A DNA stretch of 64,000 nucleotides from CAVRQM01 sp965246915 (GCA_965246915.1 CBDFGB010000025.1:248001-312000), one strand, 5' to 3'. Counted from the first letter of the stretch, positions 19,168-28,597 are shown. The notes: a model not told the origin generated them from the letters alone. Program-made: numbers and translations.

Positions 19168-20706
19168 GTGCATCCGGATGACTGGCGCGATCGTAGGCTG
19201 AGAGAGATCGCGCGCGGTGACGCGCACACGGCGGTCGGGGGACTCATCGTGGCGACACACCTGATGCGGCGGCTGGCCGGTTCGGGCGACGAGCTGGCGA
19301 GGGGGAGGGCGTGGAACAGGGTGGTCGCCCATCGGGGCTGGCTCTCGGTTCGCGACCGTGCGCTGGCGGGCCTGGCTAGCCGACCGGCCCTCGTTGTGGT
19401 GCTTGGCGAGTCCGGAACCGGCAAGACGTTCCTGATGCGGGAGCTGACGCGGGTCCTGCGGGCCGGGGGCATCGCGGCGCATCTCGTCCCAGCAGGCGAG
19501 GACGGCACCGGGCTCGACGCGGCCGACGACCGGTCCGTGCTGGTGATCGACGATGCTGGCCGGTTTGAACCGGCGGCGCTGGCGCGATTGACCACGCAGG
19601 GTCCACGTCTCGTGGTGTTGGCGGATCGCCCTCGTTTCGTCACCCGGCTGGCGGAACTCGCGATGCCGCCGCTGCTGCTACGCCTGTCACCGCTCGACCC
19701 GCGCGAGGTTGCGGGCTTCCTTGCGGCGAGCGCCGCTCCGGGGCGCGAGGGTGCGCTCGCGTTCAGCGACGAGGCCACGGCGTCGCTGGCCGGGCGCTCC
19801 GGCGGCGTGCCACGCCTATTGCATGACCTCGCGGCTTCCGCGCTCTTCCTGGCAAACCGTGAGGGGGCGGCGAGCGTGGAGACGCGGCACGTCGACCAGG
19901 CTGCCGTGGTCGGCGACGCCGCGGCGGTGAGCGACGTGGCTCCGGCGGCAAGGACGCCGCCGCCGGCAGCACCGCCCGACGTCGTGTCGACACCGTCCGT
20001 CCCCCATGTCCAGGCGTCAGCCGCCCGGCGCGGACCTCCATCGAGCCGTGTCGCGGCGGCAGCGGTTGCGCTGGTTCTGTTGGCTGCCGTGGTCGTCGCA
20101 GGCCTCAGGACGGCGTCTTTGCCACAGGTTCGAAGGATCACGGCCGTATCGGCAACGCCCGCGCCGCCGATCGTGATCCCGGCCGCGCGGCCGCCGCTTG
20201 AACAAACGCCTGAGTTGGTCGCAGTGCCCGCCGTACGCGCCTCGCCACGGCCTGACACGGCCCTTGAGCCGCCGACGCCCGTCGCGGCACCTTCGGTCGC
20301 AGCGCCCCCTATCATCGTCGAGGCGTCGCGATCCGCACCGGTCGTCGAGACCCCGCCGTCGATTGTCGAGGCATCGCCCGCGCTGCCCTCCGGCCCGTTC
20401 ACCACGGTGGCGATCCGCTTTCCAGCCGGCGACGCCCAGGCGGGACGCCGCGCCGCGACGGTCGCATCCGGCCTGCGAGACGGCGGCTTCGCGGTCGACG
20501 GGCCGCTCGGCGCGCCCGTTCGGGAGCCGGCGGGTGCCAGCTACGTCTTTGCAGAGGATCGCGCGGCGGCGGAGGAGGTGGCGCGCGCTGCCCGGCGAAT
20601 CGCCGCAACGCTGCCCGCCATGCCCGCGCGGCGCAGGCCCGGCGAGCGTGAGCCGCCGCCGCGCCCGGGCACCATCCAACTCGTCATTTTGGGAGAAGGC
20701 ACATGA
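19168..20706 (+). CDS. ExeA/GspA-like AAA ATPase with membrane anchor and periplasmic C-terminal domain
   Basis: This 512-residue protein (GTG start) has an N-terminal cytoplasmic AAA ATPase: Walker A GESGTGKT at 80-87, Walker B VLVIDDA near 124-130, and a downstream helical region with GGVPRLLHDLA as in ExeA. One transmembrane helix follows at 295-313, then about 90 residues of Ala/Pro-rich linker. The final 110 residues (TVAIRFPAGDAQAGRRAA, RDGGFAVDGPL, YVFAEDRAAAEEVA) form a small alpha/beta domain with a SPOR/LytR-C-like look, placed in the periplasm. ExeA-type proteins use ATP to remodel or bind peptidoglycan for secretin assembly. No secretion genes are nearby. It overlaps the OmpA gene by 4 bp. 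Confidence 0.72.
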   Translation: MHPDDWRDRRLREIARGDAHTAVGGLIVATHLMRRLAGSGDELARGRAWNRVVAHRGWLSVRDRALAGLASRPALVVVLGESGTGKTFLMRELTRVLRAGGIAAHLVPAGEDGTGLDAADDRSVLVIDDAGRFEPAALARLTTQGPRLVVLADRPRFVTRLAELAMPPLLLRLSPLDPREVAGFLAASAAPGREGALAFSDEATASLAGRSGGVPRLLHDLAASALFLANREGAASVETRHVDQAAVVGDAAAVSDVAPAARTPPPAAPPDVVSTPSVPHVQASAARRGPPSSRVAAAAVALVLLAAVVVAGLRTASLPQVRRITAVSATPAPPIVIPAARPPLEQTPELVAVPAVRASPRPDTALEPPTPVAAPSVAAPPIIVEASRSAPVVETPPSIVEASPALPSGPFTTVAIRFPAGDAQAGRRAATVASGLRDGGFAVDGPLGAPVREPAGASYVFAEDRAAAEEVARAARRIAATLPAMPARRRPGEREPPPRPGTIQLVILGEGT

Positions 20707-21164
20707 CAATGAACCGCATCACGGCTCTCGGCCACGCGATGGCGCTGGCGGCATGGCTCGCCGCCGGGCCCGCGTTCGCCCAACAAGCCGCCGAGCCGAC
20801 ACCGGCCGCCGCGCCGGCACCCGACGCGGCGCGGCCGGAGCCGCTGGTCGTCTATTTCGACCTTGGGAGTGCGACCGTCCGGCAGCAGGATCTGGCGGTT
20901 CTCGACAAGGCGTCGCGCCTCTACACCGACGCCAAGCCGCTGGTGATGATCGTGAGCGGAGCCACCGACGCCACCGGTCCCGCGCAGCTCAATCTCGATC
21001 TTTCACAAAAGCGCGCGCAGGCGGTGCTGCGGGGGCTGGTCGCCAGAGGCATCCCACCCGAGCGGTTCCAGGTCCTGGCGAAGGGCGGCACCGAGCCGAC
21101 GGTCGCCACGCCCGCCGGCGTCGAGGAGCCCCGCAATCGGCGCGTCGAGATCGCCTGGAGGTGA
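20703..21164 (+). CDS. OmpA-family peptidoglycan-binding protein
   Basis: This 153-residue protein has a signal peptide (cut probably after AGPAFA), then an Ala/Pro-rich linker and one OmpA C-terminal domain: VVYFDLGSATV, VSGATDATGPAQLNLDLSQKRAQAV and EEPRNRRVEIAW. The Asp and Arg residues expected to bind diaminopimelate are in the last two motifs. It starts with an ATGA overlap on the ATPase stop, so the two are translationally coupled. It is likely a periplasmic partner that anchors the ATPase complex to the wall. Confidence 0.85.
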   Translation: MTMNRITALGHAMALAAWLAAGPAFAQQAAEPTPAAAPAPDAARPEPLVVYFDLGSATVRQQDLAVLDKASRLYTDAKPLVMIVSGATDATGPAQLNLDLSQKRAQAVLRGLVARGIPPERFQVLAKGGTEPTVATPAGVEEPRNRRVEIAWR

Positions 21165-21177
21165 CACGATCGGGAAC

Positions 21178-22014
21178 GTGACGCGGTCCTGGGTCGGGAT
21201 CGTCCTGCTGCTCTTGAGCGGTCCGGCGCTGGCGGCGTCGGTGGCTGACGGCCAGAGGGCGCTGGCTGCTGGACGGGCCGGGGAGGCGCGCGACATCTGG
21301 CTCGCGCTGGCGGAGGCCGGCGACCCCGAGGCGGCATTCGGCATGGGAGTGCTGTCAGAGCAAGGCGGCGGCGGCACTACGTCCGATCCGGCGACGGCTT
21401 ATTGCTGGTACCGGCGGGCCGCGGCGGGCGGTGTTGCGGCGGCCGCCTTCAACGTCGCGATCATGCACGACAGCGGCCGTGGCGCGACCCGTGACGCGGC
21501 GGCCGCGGCCATGTGGTATGCGCGCGCCGCCGCGGCCGGCGTGCATCGCGCCGAGTTCAATCTCGGGCAGCTCTACGAAGCGGGCGACGGTGTCCCGCGC
21601 AACGTCGCTGCCGCTGCCGCCTGGTATCGCCTCGCCGCCGCCGGAGGTCTTCAGGCGGCCCGCGACAGGCTGGCCATGAAGCGCGAGGGCGCGCCCGACG
21701 GTTCGCCGGATCCTCTCGGCCCGGTCGTGCTGGATCTACCGGCGGGGGTCGCCGACACGCCGCTGGCGCTGACCTGGGTGGCGATCCCGCAGACGGCGCC
21801 GGTGGTCTACACCGTGGAAGTCGTGGCGACCGAGGGTACGGTCCGGAAAGTGTTTTCCATGACCACGCAGCTTTCGGGCGCGGTCGCCACGCTGCCGGCC
21901 GGACGCTATGCGGCCCGCGTGTTCACGGCGGCGGCGGATGGCTCTCGTTACGTGACGGGGCCATGGACACGCTTCGAGATCGGCCCGGTCGCCGACCTGC
22001 CGGCGTGCCAATAG
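21178..22014 (+). CDS. Secreted Sel1-repeat protein
   Basis: This 278-residue protein (GTG start) has a signal peptide ending near GPALA. Three to four Sel1-like repeats (residues 30-165) follow, with the AxxxYxxAAxxGxxxAxxxLG pattern, for example AYCWYRRAAAGGVAAAAFNV and AAWYRLAAAGGLQAARDRL. The C-terminal 100 residues are a beta-rich domain without a known name (ALTWVAIPQTAPVVYTVEV, RYAARVFTAAADGSRYVTG) that resembles a fibronectin-type fold. It begins 13 bp after the OmpA gene and probably completes the operon. Sel1 repeats bind other proteins, so it may be a periplasmic adaptor. Confidence 0.75.
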   Translation: MTRSWVGIVLLLLSGPALAASVADGQRALAAGRAGEARDIWLALAEAGDPEAAFGMGVLSEQGGGGTTSDPATAYCWYRRAAAGGVAAAAFNVAIMHDSGRGATRDAAAAAMWYARAAAAGVHRAEFNLGQLYEAGDGVPRNVAAAAAWYRLAAAGGLQAARDRLAMKREGAPDGSPDPLGPVVLDLPAGVADTPLALTWVAIPQTAPVVYTVEVVATEGTVRKVFSMTTQLSGAVATLPAGRYAARVFTAAADGSRYVTGPWTRFEIGPVADLPACQ

Positions 22015-22056
22015 GCAATCTGCCAATGGGCCGGGACCTTCTGTTAAGTTGCTGGA

Positions 22057-23433
22057 ATGCCCGATCCCGCGCCGCGCCGCCTGTTCGCCGAAGCCGCTCT
22101 GCTGAGCGGCACGATCCGTGAGCACGTGACGATCGACCTCGCCGCTGACGGCCAGATAAGCGATATCGCCTTTCCGGCCGCGCCCACGCCGGGGTCGGAA
22201 CGTATCAAGGGCCTTCTCGTCCCCGGCATCTCCAACGTCCACTCACACGCGTTTCAGCGGGCGATGGCCGGACTGGCGGAGCGGGCGGGGCCGGAGGGCG
22301 ACAATTTCTGGCGGTGGCGCGAGGTGATGTATCGCTTCCTGGCGTCGCTTACGCCTGAGGACGTCGAGGCCGTCGCCGCCCAACTCCACGCGGAGTGCCT
22401 GCGCCACGGCTACACGTCGGTTGCCGAGTTTCACTACCTGCACAACGCGTCGGACGGATCGGCCTATGACGATCCTGCGGAGATGTCGTGGCGGATCCTC
22501 GCTGCCGCCGAGCAAGCCGGCATCGGCCTCACGCTCCTGCCGGTCCTGTATCGCCGTGGCGGCTTCGGAGGGGTCGCCGCGACCGACGGGCAACGACGAT
22601 TCGTGATGGATCTCGATCGTTTCGGCGCGTTGTGTCAGCGCGTGAGCGGGCGGGTGGGGCTCGGCGTCGCGCCGCACAGCCTGCGCGCCGTCACGCCGGA
22701 AGACCTCCACGCTTCAGTGGCGATCGCGGCTTCGCTGGGGCCGGAGACGCGGATCCATATCCACGTCGCCGAGCAGGTCCGCGAGGTCGAGGACTGCCTC
22801 GCCTGGAGCGGCCGCCGGCCGGTCCAGTGGTTGTTGGAGCATGCCGATATCGGGCCGCGCTGGTGCCTGATCCATGCCACGCACATGACCGACGAGGAAA
22901 CGGCGGCACTGGCGGCCAGCGGCGCGGTGGCTGGATTATGCCAGACCACCGAGGCCAATCTCGGCGACGGGTTTTTTCCGCTGCAAGCCTTCCTGGCAGC
23001 CGGCGGCCGCTTCGGGATCGGCAGCGACAGCAATGTGGGAACGAGCCCCATCGAGGAACTCCGCTGGATGGAGTATTCGCGGCGGCTCAATGCCCGAGCC
23101 CGCAACGTGAGCGAGACACGGCCGGGCGCATCGGTGGCCGCGGGCCTGCTGTCGCATGCCGCGCGCGACGGCGCGGCGGCCCTGGGGCGAGCGGCGGGTG
23201 AGATTGCGGTGGGCAGGCTCGCCGATTTGGTGGCGCTCGACACCGAGCATCCGGCCTTGGTCGGACGGACGGGCGATTCCGTGCTCGACGCCTGGATGTT
23301 CTGCGGCAACGCGACGCCGGTCCGCGATGTCATGGTCGCCGGGCGCTGGGTGGTTCGCGACGGCGCTCATGTTCACGGCGCGGAGATCGAACTCACGTTC
23401 GCGCGGACCATGCGGAAATTGCTCGCGCCGTAG
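22057..23433 (+). CDS. hutF: Formimidoylglutamate deiminase
   Basis: This 458-residue amidohydrolase matches HutF, which converts N-formimidoyl-L-glutamate to N-formyl-L-glutamate and ammonia in one branch of histidine degradation. Metal-site motifs are GISNVHSHAFQRAMAG (HxH), RIHIHVAEQ, IHATHMTD and FGIGSDSNVG. WRWREVMYRFLASLTPEDV is typical of HutF. The rest of the hut pathway (hutH, hutU, hutI, hutG) is not in the window, so the operon is scattered or this is a lone copy. It follows the Sel1 gene by 42 bp on the same strand and may be cotranscribed by chance. Confidence 0.88.
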   Translation: MPDPAPRRLFAEAALLSGTIREHVTIDLAADGQISDIAFPAAPTPGSERIKGLLVPGISNVHSHAFQRAMAGLAERAGPEGDNFWRWREVMYRFLASLTPEDVEAVAAQLHAECLRHGYTSVAEFHYLHNASDGSAYDDPAEMSWRILAAAEQAGIGLTLLPVLYRRGGFGGVAATDGQRRFVMDLDRFGALCQRVSGRVGLGVAPHSLRAVTPEDLHASVAIAASLGPETRIHIHVAEQVREVEDCLAWSGRRPVQWLLEHADIGPRWCLIHATHMTDEETAALAASGAVAGLCQTTEANLGDGFFPLQAFLAAGGRFGIGSDSNVGTSPIEELRWMEYSRRLNARARNVSETRPGASVAAGLLSHAARDGAAALGRAAGEIAVGRLADLVALDTEHPALVGRTGDSVLDAWMFCGNATPVRDVMVAGRWVVRDGAHVHGAEIELTFARTMRKLLAP

Positions 23434-23577
23434 CACGGCTTCTGGACCGTTTTCCGGAACGGCAAGGCCCGCTCAGCAAGATTTAATAGCCGCACCGGAC
23501 GGCAACCCCATCGCCGCGCGCGACTTGGTTTCAGACCGACGGCGCATGTCGCGCCAGGCACATAAAAGAGGTTCGCG

Positions 23578-23928
23578 ATGCCGCAGTTCGACGCCACGCT
23601 CAAGCACATCAAGGACGGCGTGAAGGGCTTCACCATCAGCGCCGCCGTCAAGAATATCGAGGGCTGGGAGACGACCCTCGAGAAGGTTGAGGCGCCCGCC
23701 GCAAAGACAATCATCAAGGATCTGGAGAGCCTCAAGAAGCACCTCCAGGCCAAGGACGTGGACGGCGCCGCGATCAAAAAGCTCGTCATGAAGCTCGGCA
23801 AGGAGACGACGACGATCGCCGGCAAGGCCGACAGCAAGAACGCCGCGAAGATCAAGGCGCTCGGCGAAGCGCTGACCGAGGCCGCCGAAGCGGCCGACGA
23901 GAAGACGTCGGCTGACGCCACGGCCTGA
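23578..23928 (+). CDS. Small charged helical protein, unknown function
   Basis: This 116-residue protein has a good ribosome site (AAGAGG 8 bases before ATG). It is rich in Lys, Ala and Glu and probably all alpha-helical, with no signal or membrane segment. It starts MPQFDATLKHIKDGVKG and carries KTIIKDLESLKKHLQAKD. I do not recognise a domain. Comparable short Lys/Ala proteins occur as hypotheticals in alphaproteobacteria. It is flanked by hutF (same strand) and the MFS gene (convergent, 49 bp away). Confidence 0.7.
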   Translation: MPQFDATLKHIKDGVKGFTISAAVKNIEGWETTLEKVEAPAAKTIIKDLESLKKHLQAKDVDGAAIKKLVMKLGKETTTIAGKADSKNAAKIKALGEALTEAAEAADEKTSADATA

Positions 23929-23977
23929 CGGTGCAAAGGCGGGTGGGAGCGCGGCCCACCCGCCAACTCAGGGCAAT

Positions 23978-25138
23978 TCAGGCTGTCGGCCGCCAAATCC
24001 GGATCGCCAGCGCCGTCATCGCGGCCATGGCGCATGCCACCAGGACGACCACGCCGGACCAGCCGGCATGCCGCCAAATTTCGATGGGCACCACCCCGCC
24101 GAGCGCGCCACCGATATAGTAGCTGGACACATACAGGCCCACTGCCGCCGACCTGGCCTGCCGCACCGCCGTCGGAATAAAGCTCAGCGACAGCGCCTGC
24201 GTCACGAATAGTCCGATGCCCGTCAGTCCGAGGCCGAGCACGATCGCGCCGAGCGACGGCAGCAGGGTCAGCGCGATACCGACCATGCCCCCGCCGACCG
24301 CGCCCGCCATGGTCGCGCGTCGCCCGACCTTCGCGGCGGCCCGCGCGGCGAGCGGCGTTGCGATCGCGCCCAGAAGATAGACGGAGAAGACCGCGCCGAG
24401 CGCCGATGGGCCCAGGAAGAAGGGCGCGGCGGCAAGCCGCAGATTGACGAACGTGAACGCGGCCACCAGCGAGAACAGCATTCCGAAGCCCACCAGGCAG
24501 GTGCCGACCAGCTTCGGATTGCCAAGATGCGAGACATAGGCGGCGACCGTGCCGCGCACCCCTCCCTGCAAAGGCTGGAAGCGGCGTTCGCGCGGCAGCA
24601 GTCGCATGATAGCGATCGCCGCGACGAAGGTGATCGCCGCCAAGGTGACGAACGCGGCGCGCCAGCCGCCGAGATCGGCGGCGATGCCACCCACGAAGCG
24701 ACCGGCGAAGCCGCCCACGATCGCGCCCGAGGCGTAGAGGCCGGTGGTGCGAATCGCCTCCGGTCCATCGCACTCCTCGCCCACGTAGGCGACGGCCACG
24801 GTGAAGACGAAGGGCAACAGCAATCCCTGGATGAATCGCCAGAGCAACAGGACGTGCAGCGAATCTGCGGTCGCGACCAGAAGCGTGGGCACGACGACGA
24901 GAAAGGCGGCCGCGACGATCAGCCGCTTGCGGCCGAACCGGTCCGACACCGCGCCGGCGAAAGGCGCGATGAGCGCCACGGCCAGCAGCGAGACGGTGAT
25001 GGCGAGCGAGCCATGCACTGGATCGAATCCGAGATCGAGTGCCAGGACCGGCAGGAACGCCTGCGGCGTATACAGATTGACGAAGGTCGCGAAGCCCGCC
25101 GTTGCGACGGCCGCGGCCCGCGCGGTCTCCAGCCTCAA
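23978..25138 (-). CDS. MFS transporter
   Basis: This is a protein of about 386 residues with 12 predicted transmembrane helices. The first cytoplasmic loop motif is present as GAVSDRFGRKRLIV, and the second half begins after the long loop around PRERRFQPLQGG. The family covers drug and metabolite exporters, and the VYIP-like opening NLYTPQAFLPVLALDLG fits the YnfM/CynX-like group. The substrate is unknown. A TTG at 25138 overlapping the GtrA stop (TTGA) is the likely start, and the longer frame to 25372 lies inside the GtrA gene. The start is not certain. Confidence 0.78.
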   Translation of the reverse strand: MRLETARAAAVATAGFATFVNLYTPQAFLPVLALDLGFDPVHGSLAITVSLLAVALIAPFAGAVSDRFGRKRLIVAAAFLVVVPTLLVATADSLHVLLLWRFIQGLLLPFVFTVAVAYVGEECDGPEAIRTTGLYASGAIVGGFAGRFVGGIAADLGGWRAAFVTLAAITFVAAIAIMRLLPRERRFQPLQGGVRGTVAAYVSHLGNPKLVGTCLVGFGMLFSLVAAFTFVNLRLAAAPFFLGPSALGAVFSVYLLGAIATPLAARAAAKVGRRATMAGAVGGGMVGIALTLLPSLGAIVLGLGLTGIGLFVTQALSLSFIPTAVRQARSAAVGLYVSSYYIGGALGGVVPIEIWRHAGWSGVVVLVACAMAAMTALAIRIWRPTA

Positions 25139-25560
25139 CGAAAGACCAGCCGGCGTGACAGGGTGAAGTTCAGCCCCATGCCGGCCAGAGCGCTGGCGGC
25201 GGTGGCAAGGATCGGCTCGGCTGCGGCCGCGGTGCTGAGCGTGACCACGGCCGCGTAGGCCCCGCGATTGACCGCGAAGCCGACCAAGTTGATCGCGAGG
25301 TAGCGCGCCCACTGCGCCCGAGCCCGGCCGGCGCCCTGGCCGCGAAACGTCCAGGCCCGGTTCAGCGCCCAATTGGCGCTGGCCGCCACGAGGAAGGCCA
25401 ATGCTCCGGCACCATACAGTCCCAGCGCCTGCCGGCTGCCGTAGACGACCGCCGTGTCAATCGCGAAACCGATCGTGCCGACCGCGCCGAAGCGCAGTGC
25501 TTGGTGAAATACAACGCCGCGCTGATACGAGCGAAGGTGAGGCGTCCGGCCGACGGTCAT
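25135..25560 (-). CDS. GtrA-family membrane protein
   Basis: This 141-residue protein has four hydrophobic helices and the GtrA pattern: FGAVGTIGFAIDTAVVYG, NWALNRAWTFRG and a closing LNFTLSRRLVFR. GtrA proteins flip bactoprenol-linked glucose or related sugars across the inner membrane for glycan or O-antigen modification. The MFS start overlaps its stop, so the two genes are coupled. It diverges from the cox operon across a 108-bp gap. Confidence 0.85.
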   Translation of the reverse strand: MTVGRTPHLRSYQRGVVFHQALRFGAVGTIGFAIDTAVVYGSRQALGLYGAGALAFLVAASANWALNRAWTFRGQGAGRARAQWARYLAINLVGFAVNRGAYAAVVTLSTAAAAEPILATAASALAGMGLNFTLSRRLVFR

Positions 25561-25668
25561 TCGATTGACCGTGCGAGATGCGCCGATATTGGCAAAACCG
25601 CCGCCTTGACCACTTCAAGGGTCGATGACATCACTCGGCGGAAGATCAGCCTGAATGGGGGAAAACCA

Positions 25669-26166
25669 ATGCCAGCAGTTTCGCTGACGGTGAACGGGCG
25701 CAGCGTGTCGGCCGAGGTCGAGGGGCGCACTCTTCTCGTCGAGCTGTTGCGCGACCGGCTCGGCCTCACCGGCACCCATGTTGGGTGCGACACGAGCCAG
25801 TGCGGCGCCTGCGTGGTCCTGGTGGACGGAGTGTCGGTGAAGGCCTGCACGTCGCTTGCTCTACAGAATGCCGGCCGGAAGGTCACGACGATCGAAGGGC
25901 TGGCGGCGGCCGACGGCACGCTGCATCCGATGCAGGAAGCGTTCCGTGAGCATCATGCGTTGCAATGCGGCTTTTGCACGCCGGGGATGGTCATGAGCGC
26001 CATCGATCTCGTCGAAAGCCACCCGGACGGCCTCTCCGAGCAGGAGATCCGTGAAGGGCTCGAAGGCAATTTGTGCCGCTGCACCGGCTACCACAACATC
26101 GTCAAGGCGATCGCCGCGGCATGGCCGGTCATGCACGGCAAGGAACTTGCCATCGCCGCCGAATAA
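25669..26166 (+). CDS. coxS: Molybdenum hydroxylase, small [2Fe-2S] subunit (CoxS type)
   Basis: This 165-residue subunit carries two [2Fe-2S] clusters. The plant-type cluster is at CDTSQCGACVVLVDG (from residue 41), with its fourth Cys shortly after. The second cluster ligands are CGFCTPG (near 100) and CRCTGY (136-138). It passes electrons from the molybdopterin subunit to the FAD subunit. The start at 25669 has GGGGG 8 bases upstream. Gene order S-L-M and the AYRGAGR active site in the next gene mark the form II (aerobic carbon monoxide dehydrogenase-like) group. Confidence 0.9.
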   Translation: MPAVSLTVNGRSVSAEVEGRTLLVELLRDRLGLTGTHVGCDTSQCGACVVLVDGVSVKACTSLALQNAGRKVTTIEGLAAADGTLHPMQEAFREHHALQCGFCTPGMVMSAIDLVESHPDGLSEQEIREGLEGNLCRCTGYHNIVKAIAAAWPVMHGKELAIAAE

Positions 26167-26204
26167 ATCGCCGCCGCAAGAAACGTCCAAAGGGGGAAGG
26201 CGCC

Positions 26205-28586
26205 ATGAACGCCGTGTTCGAGGGGATCGGCGCTTCGGTGCGCCGCAAGGAAGACCTCCGCTTCATCAGCGGCGCCGGCCACTACACCGACGACATCAAC
26301 CGCGCCGGCCAGTTGCACGCGCAGTTTCGTCGCAGCGACGTCCCGCACGGCCGCATCGTTCGCATCGGCATCGAGGCGGCAAAAGCCGCGCCTGGCGTCC
26401 AGGCCGTCTACACGAGTGCTGACCTGACGGGCATCGGCGGCATTCCGACTGGCTGGCAGATCCACAACAAGGATGGCAGCCCGATGGCCGAGCCGCCGCA
26501 CCCGGTGCTGGCGAGCGGCAAGGTGCGTCATGTCGGCGATCCGATCGCGGTGGTCATCGCCGAGACTCGCCAGCAGGCGCGCGACGCGGCCGAACTGCTC
26601 GACATCGAGATCGAGCACCTGCCGGCGGTCTCCACCGTCACCGACGCGACCGCGCCCGGCGCGCCGCTGGTGCACGACGAGGTCGCGGGCAACGTCTGCT
26701 ACGATTGGCACATCGGCGATCTGGCGGCCACCGAGGCGGCGTTCGCGCAGGCCGCGAAAGTCGTGACTCTCGATCTGACGAACAACCGGCTGGTGCCGAA
26801 CGCCATGGAGCCGCGCGCGGCGATCGGCGAGTACGACCGCAGCACCGGTGAGTACACGCTGCATACGACAAGCCAGAACCCGCATCTCATCCGCCTGCTC
26901 ATGGGCGCGTTCGTGCTGCAGATTCCGGAGCACAAGCTGCGCGTCGTCGCCCCGGACGTCGGCGGCGGCTTCGGCAGCAAAATTTATCACTACGCCGAGG
27001 AGGCGCTCGTCACCTGGGCGGCGGCGAAGCTGCACCGGCCAGTGAAGTGGACGTGCGACCGCAGCGAGGCGTTCATGTCGGACGCGCACGGGCGCGACCA
27101 CGTCAGCACCGCGCAGATGGCGATGGATTCCGAGGGCAACTTTCTCGCCCTCCGGGTCAAGACGCTGGCCGCGATGGGTGCCTACCTGTCCACCTTCGCA
27201 CCGGCGGTGCCGACGTATCTGTATGCGACGCTTCTGGCCGGCGTCTATCGAACCCCGGCGATCTATGCCGAAGTGAAGGCCGTGTTCACGAACACCGTTC
27301 CGGTCGACGCCTATCGCGGAGCGGGCCGGCCGGAGGCGACGTTCCTGCTGGAGCGACTGATGGACGTCATCGCGCACGACACGGGGATGGACCGCGTGGC
27401 GCTTCGACGGCGCAACTTCATCCCAAGCGACGCCTTCCCGTACCAGACTCCGGTCGCGCTGCAATACGACAGCGGCGACTACGTCACGACGCTCGAGACC
27501 TGTCTCAAGCATGCCGATTGGGCGGGCTTCGAGGGCCGCAGGGCCGCCGCCGCGCGAAAAGGCAAGCTGCGCGGCATCGGCATGTCGACCTATGTCGAGG
27601 CCTGCGGCATCGCGCCGTCGGCGGTGGCGGGCGCGCTCGGCGCGCGCGCTGGCCTCTACGAGTGCGCGAATATCCGGGTCCATCCAACCGGCAGCGTTTC
27701 GGTCTTCACCGGCACCCACAGCCACGGCCAGGGTCACGAGACGACGTTCGCGCAATTGGTCTCCGAACAGCTCGGCGTGCCGATCGCCATGGTCGACATC
27801 GTGCACGGCGACACCGCCAAGATCCCGTTCGGGATGGGCACCTATGGCAGCCGCAGCCTGCCGGTCGGCGGCTCGGCCATGGTCAAGGCGATGGACAAGA
27901 TCATCGCGAAGGGCAAGAAAATCGCGGCGCACCTGCTGGAGGCCGCCGTCTCCGACATTGAATTCAAGGACGGAAAGTTCAGCGTCGCCGGCACCGATCG
28001 CGCCAAGACGTTCGGCGAGATCGCGCTGACCGCCTATGTGCCGCACAACTATCCGATCGAGGACGTGGAGCCGGGTCTCGAGGAAACCGCGTTCTACGAT
28101 CCGAAGAACTTCACGTTCCCTGGCGGCTGCCATATCTGCGAGGTCGAGATCGACGCCGACACCGGGGTCACCCGCGTCGTCAACTTCACGGCCGTCGACG
28201 ACGTGGGGCGTGTGGTCAATCCGATGATCGTCGAGGGCCAGGTCCAGGGCGGCGTCGCCCAGGGCATCGGCCAGGCTTTGTTGGAGAACGCGGTCTATGA
28301 CAGCGAGGGGCAGCTGCTGTCTGGAAGCTTCATGGACTATACCATGCCGCGCGCCGACGACTTGCCGAACATCACGGTGGGCACCGAGAGCACGCTGTGC
28401 ACCCACAACCCGCTCGGCGTGAAGGGCTGCGGCGAGGTCGGCGCGATCGGCTCGCCGCCGGCCGTCATCAACGCGGTGGTCGATGCGCTGCGCGACCATG
28501 GCGTGCGCCACCTCGACATGCCGGCGAGCCCGCAGAAGATTTGGGCCATCCTCCAGGCCAACCGGCCCGCCATGGCCGCCGAGTAA
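26205..28586 (+). CDS. coxL: Molybdenum hydroxylase, large subunit, form II CO dehydrogenase-like
   Basis: This 793-residue subunit holds the molybdopterin cytosine dinucleotide site. The form II active-site loop AYRGAGRPE sits near residue 369, whereas form I enzymes that use CO at low concentration have AYRCSFR. Other family motifs are GGGFGSKI (near 256), THSHGQGHETTFAQ and EVGAIGSPPAVINA at the end. Form II enzymes are reported to act on CO weakly or on other substrates, so the substrate here is open. The start ATG at 26205 has AAGGGGGAAGG upstream. It lies between coxS and coxM. Confidence 0.88.
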   Translation: MNAVFEGIGASVRRKEDLRFISGAGHYTDDINRAGQLHAQFRRSDVPHGRIVRIGIEAAKAAPGVQAVYTSADLTGIGGIPTGWQIHNKDGSPMAEPPHPVLASGKVRHVGDPIAVVIAETRQQARDAAELLDIEIEHLPAVSTVTDATAPGAPLVHDEVAGNVCYDWHIGDLAATEAAFAQAAKVVTLDLTNNRLVPNAMEPRAAIGEYDRSTGEYTLHTTSQNPHLIRLLMGAFVLQIPEHKLRVVAPDVGGGFGSKIYHYAEEALVTWAAAKLHRPVKWTCDRSEAFMSDAHGRDHVSTAQMAMDSEGNFLALRVKTLAAMGAYLSTFAPAVPTYLYATLLAGVYRTPAIYAEVKAVFTNTVPVDAYRGAGRPEATFLLERLMDVIAHDTGMDRVALRRRNFIPSDAFPYQTPVALQYDSGDYVTTLETCLKHADWAGFEGRRAAAARKGKLRGIGMSTYVEACGIAPSAVAGALGARAGLYECANIRVHPTGSVSVFTGTHSHGQGHETTFAQLVSEQLGVPIAMVDIVHGDTAKIPFGMGTYGSRSLPVGGSAMVKAMDKIIAKGKKIAAHLLEAAVSDIEFKDGKFSVAGTDRAKTFGEIALTAYVPHNYPIEDVEPGLEETAFYDPKNFTFPGGCHICEVEIDADTGVTRVVNFTAVDDVGRVVNPMIVEGQVQGGVAQGIGQALLENAVYDSEGQLLSGSFMDYTMPRADDLPNITVGTESTLCTHNPLGVKGCGEVGAIGSPPAVINAVVDALRDHGVRHLDMPASPQKIWAILQANRPAMAAE

Positions 28587-28597
28587 GGAAACTCGCC

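Noticed and set aside
26088..28511. 807-codon frame opposite coxL
   Set aside because: Antisense to a complete family member. The composition is the Arg/Asp/His-rich pattern of a reversed high-GC gene.
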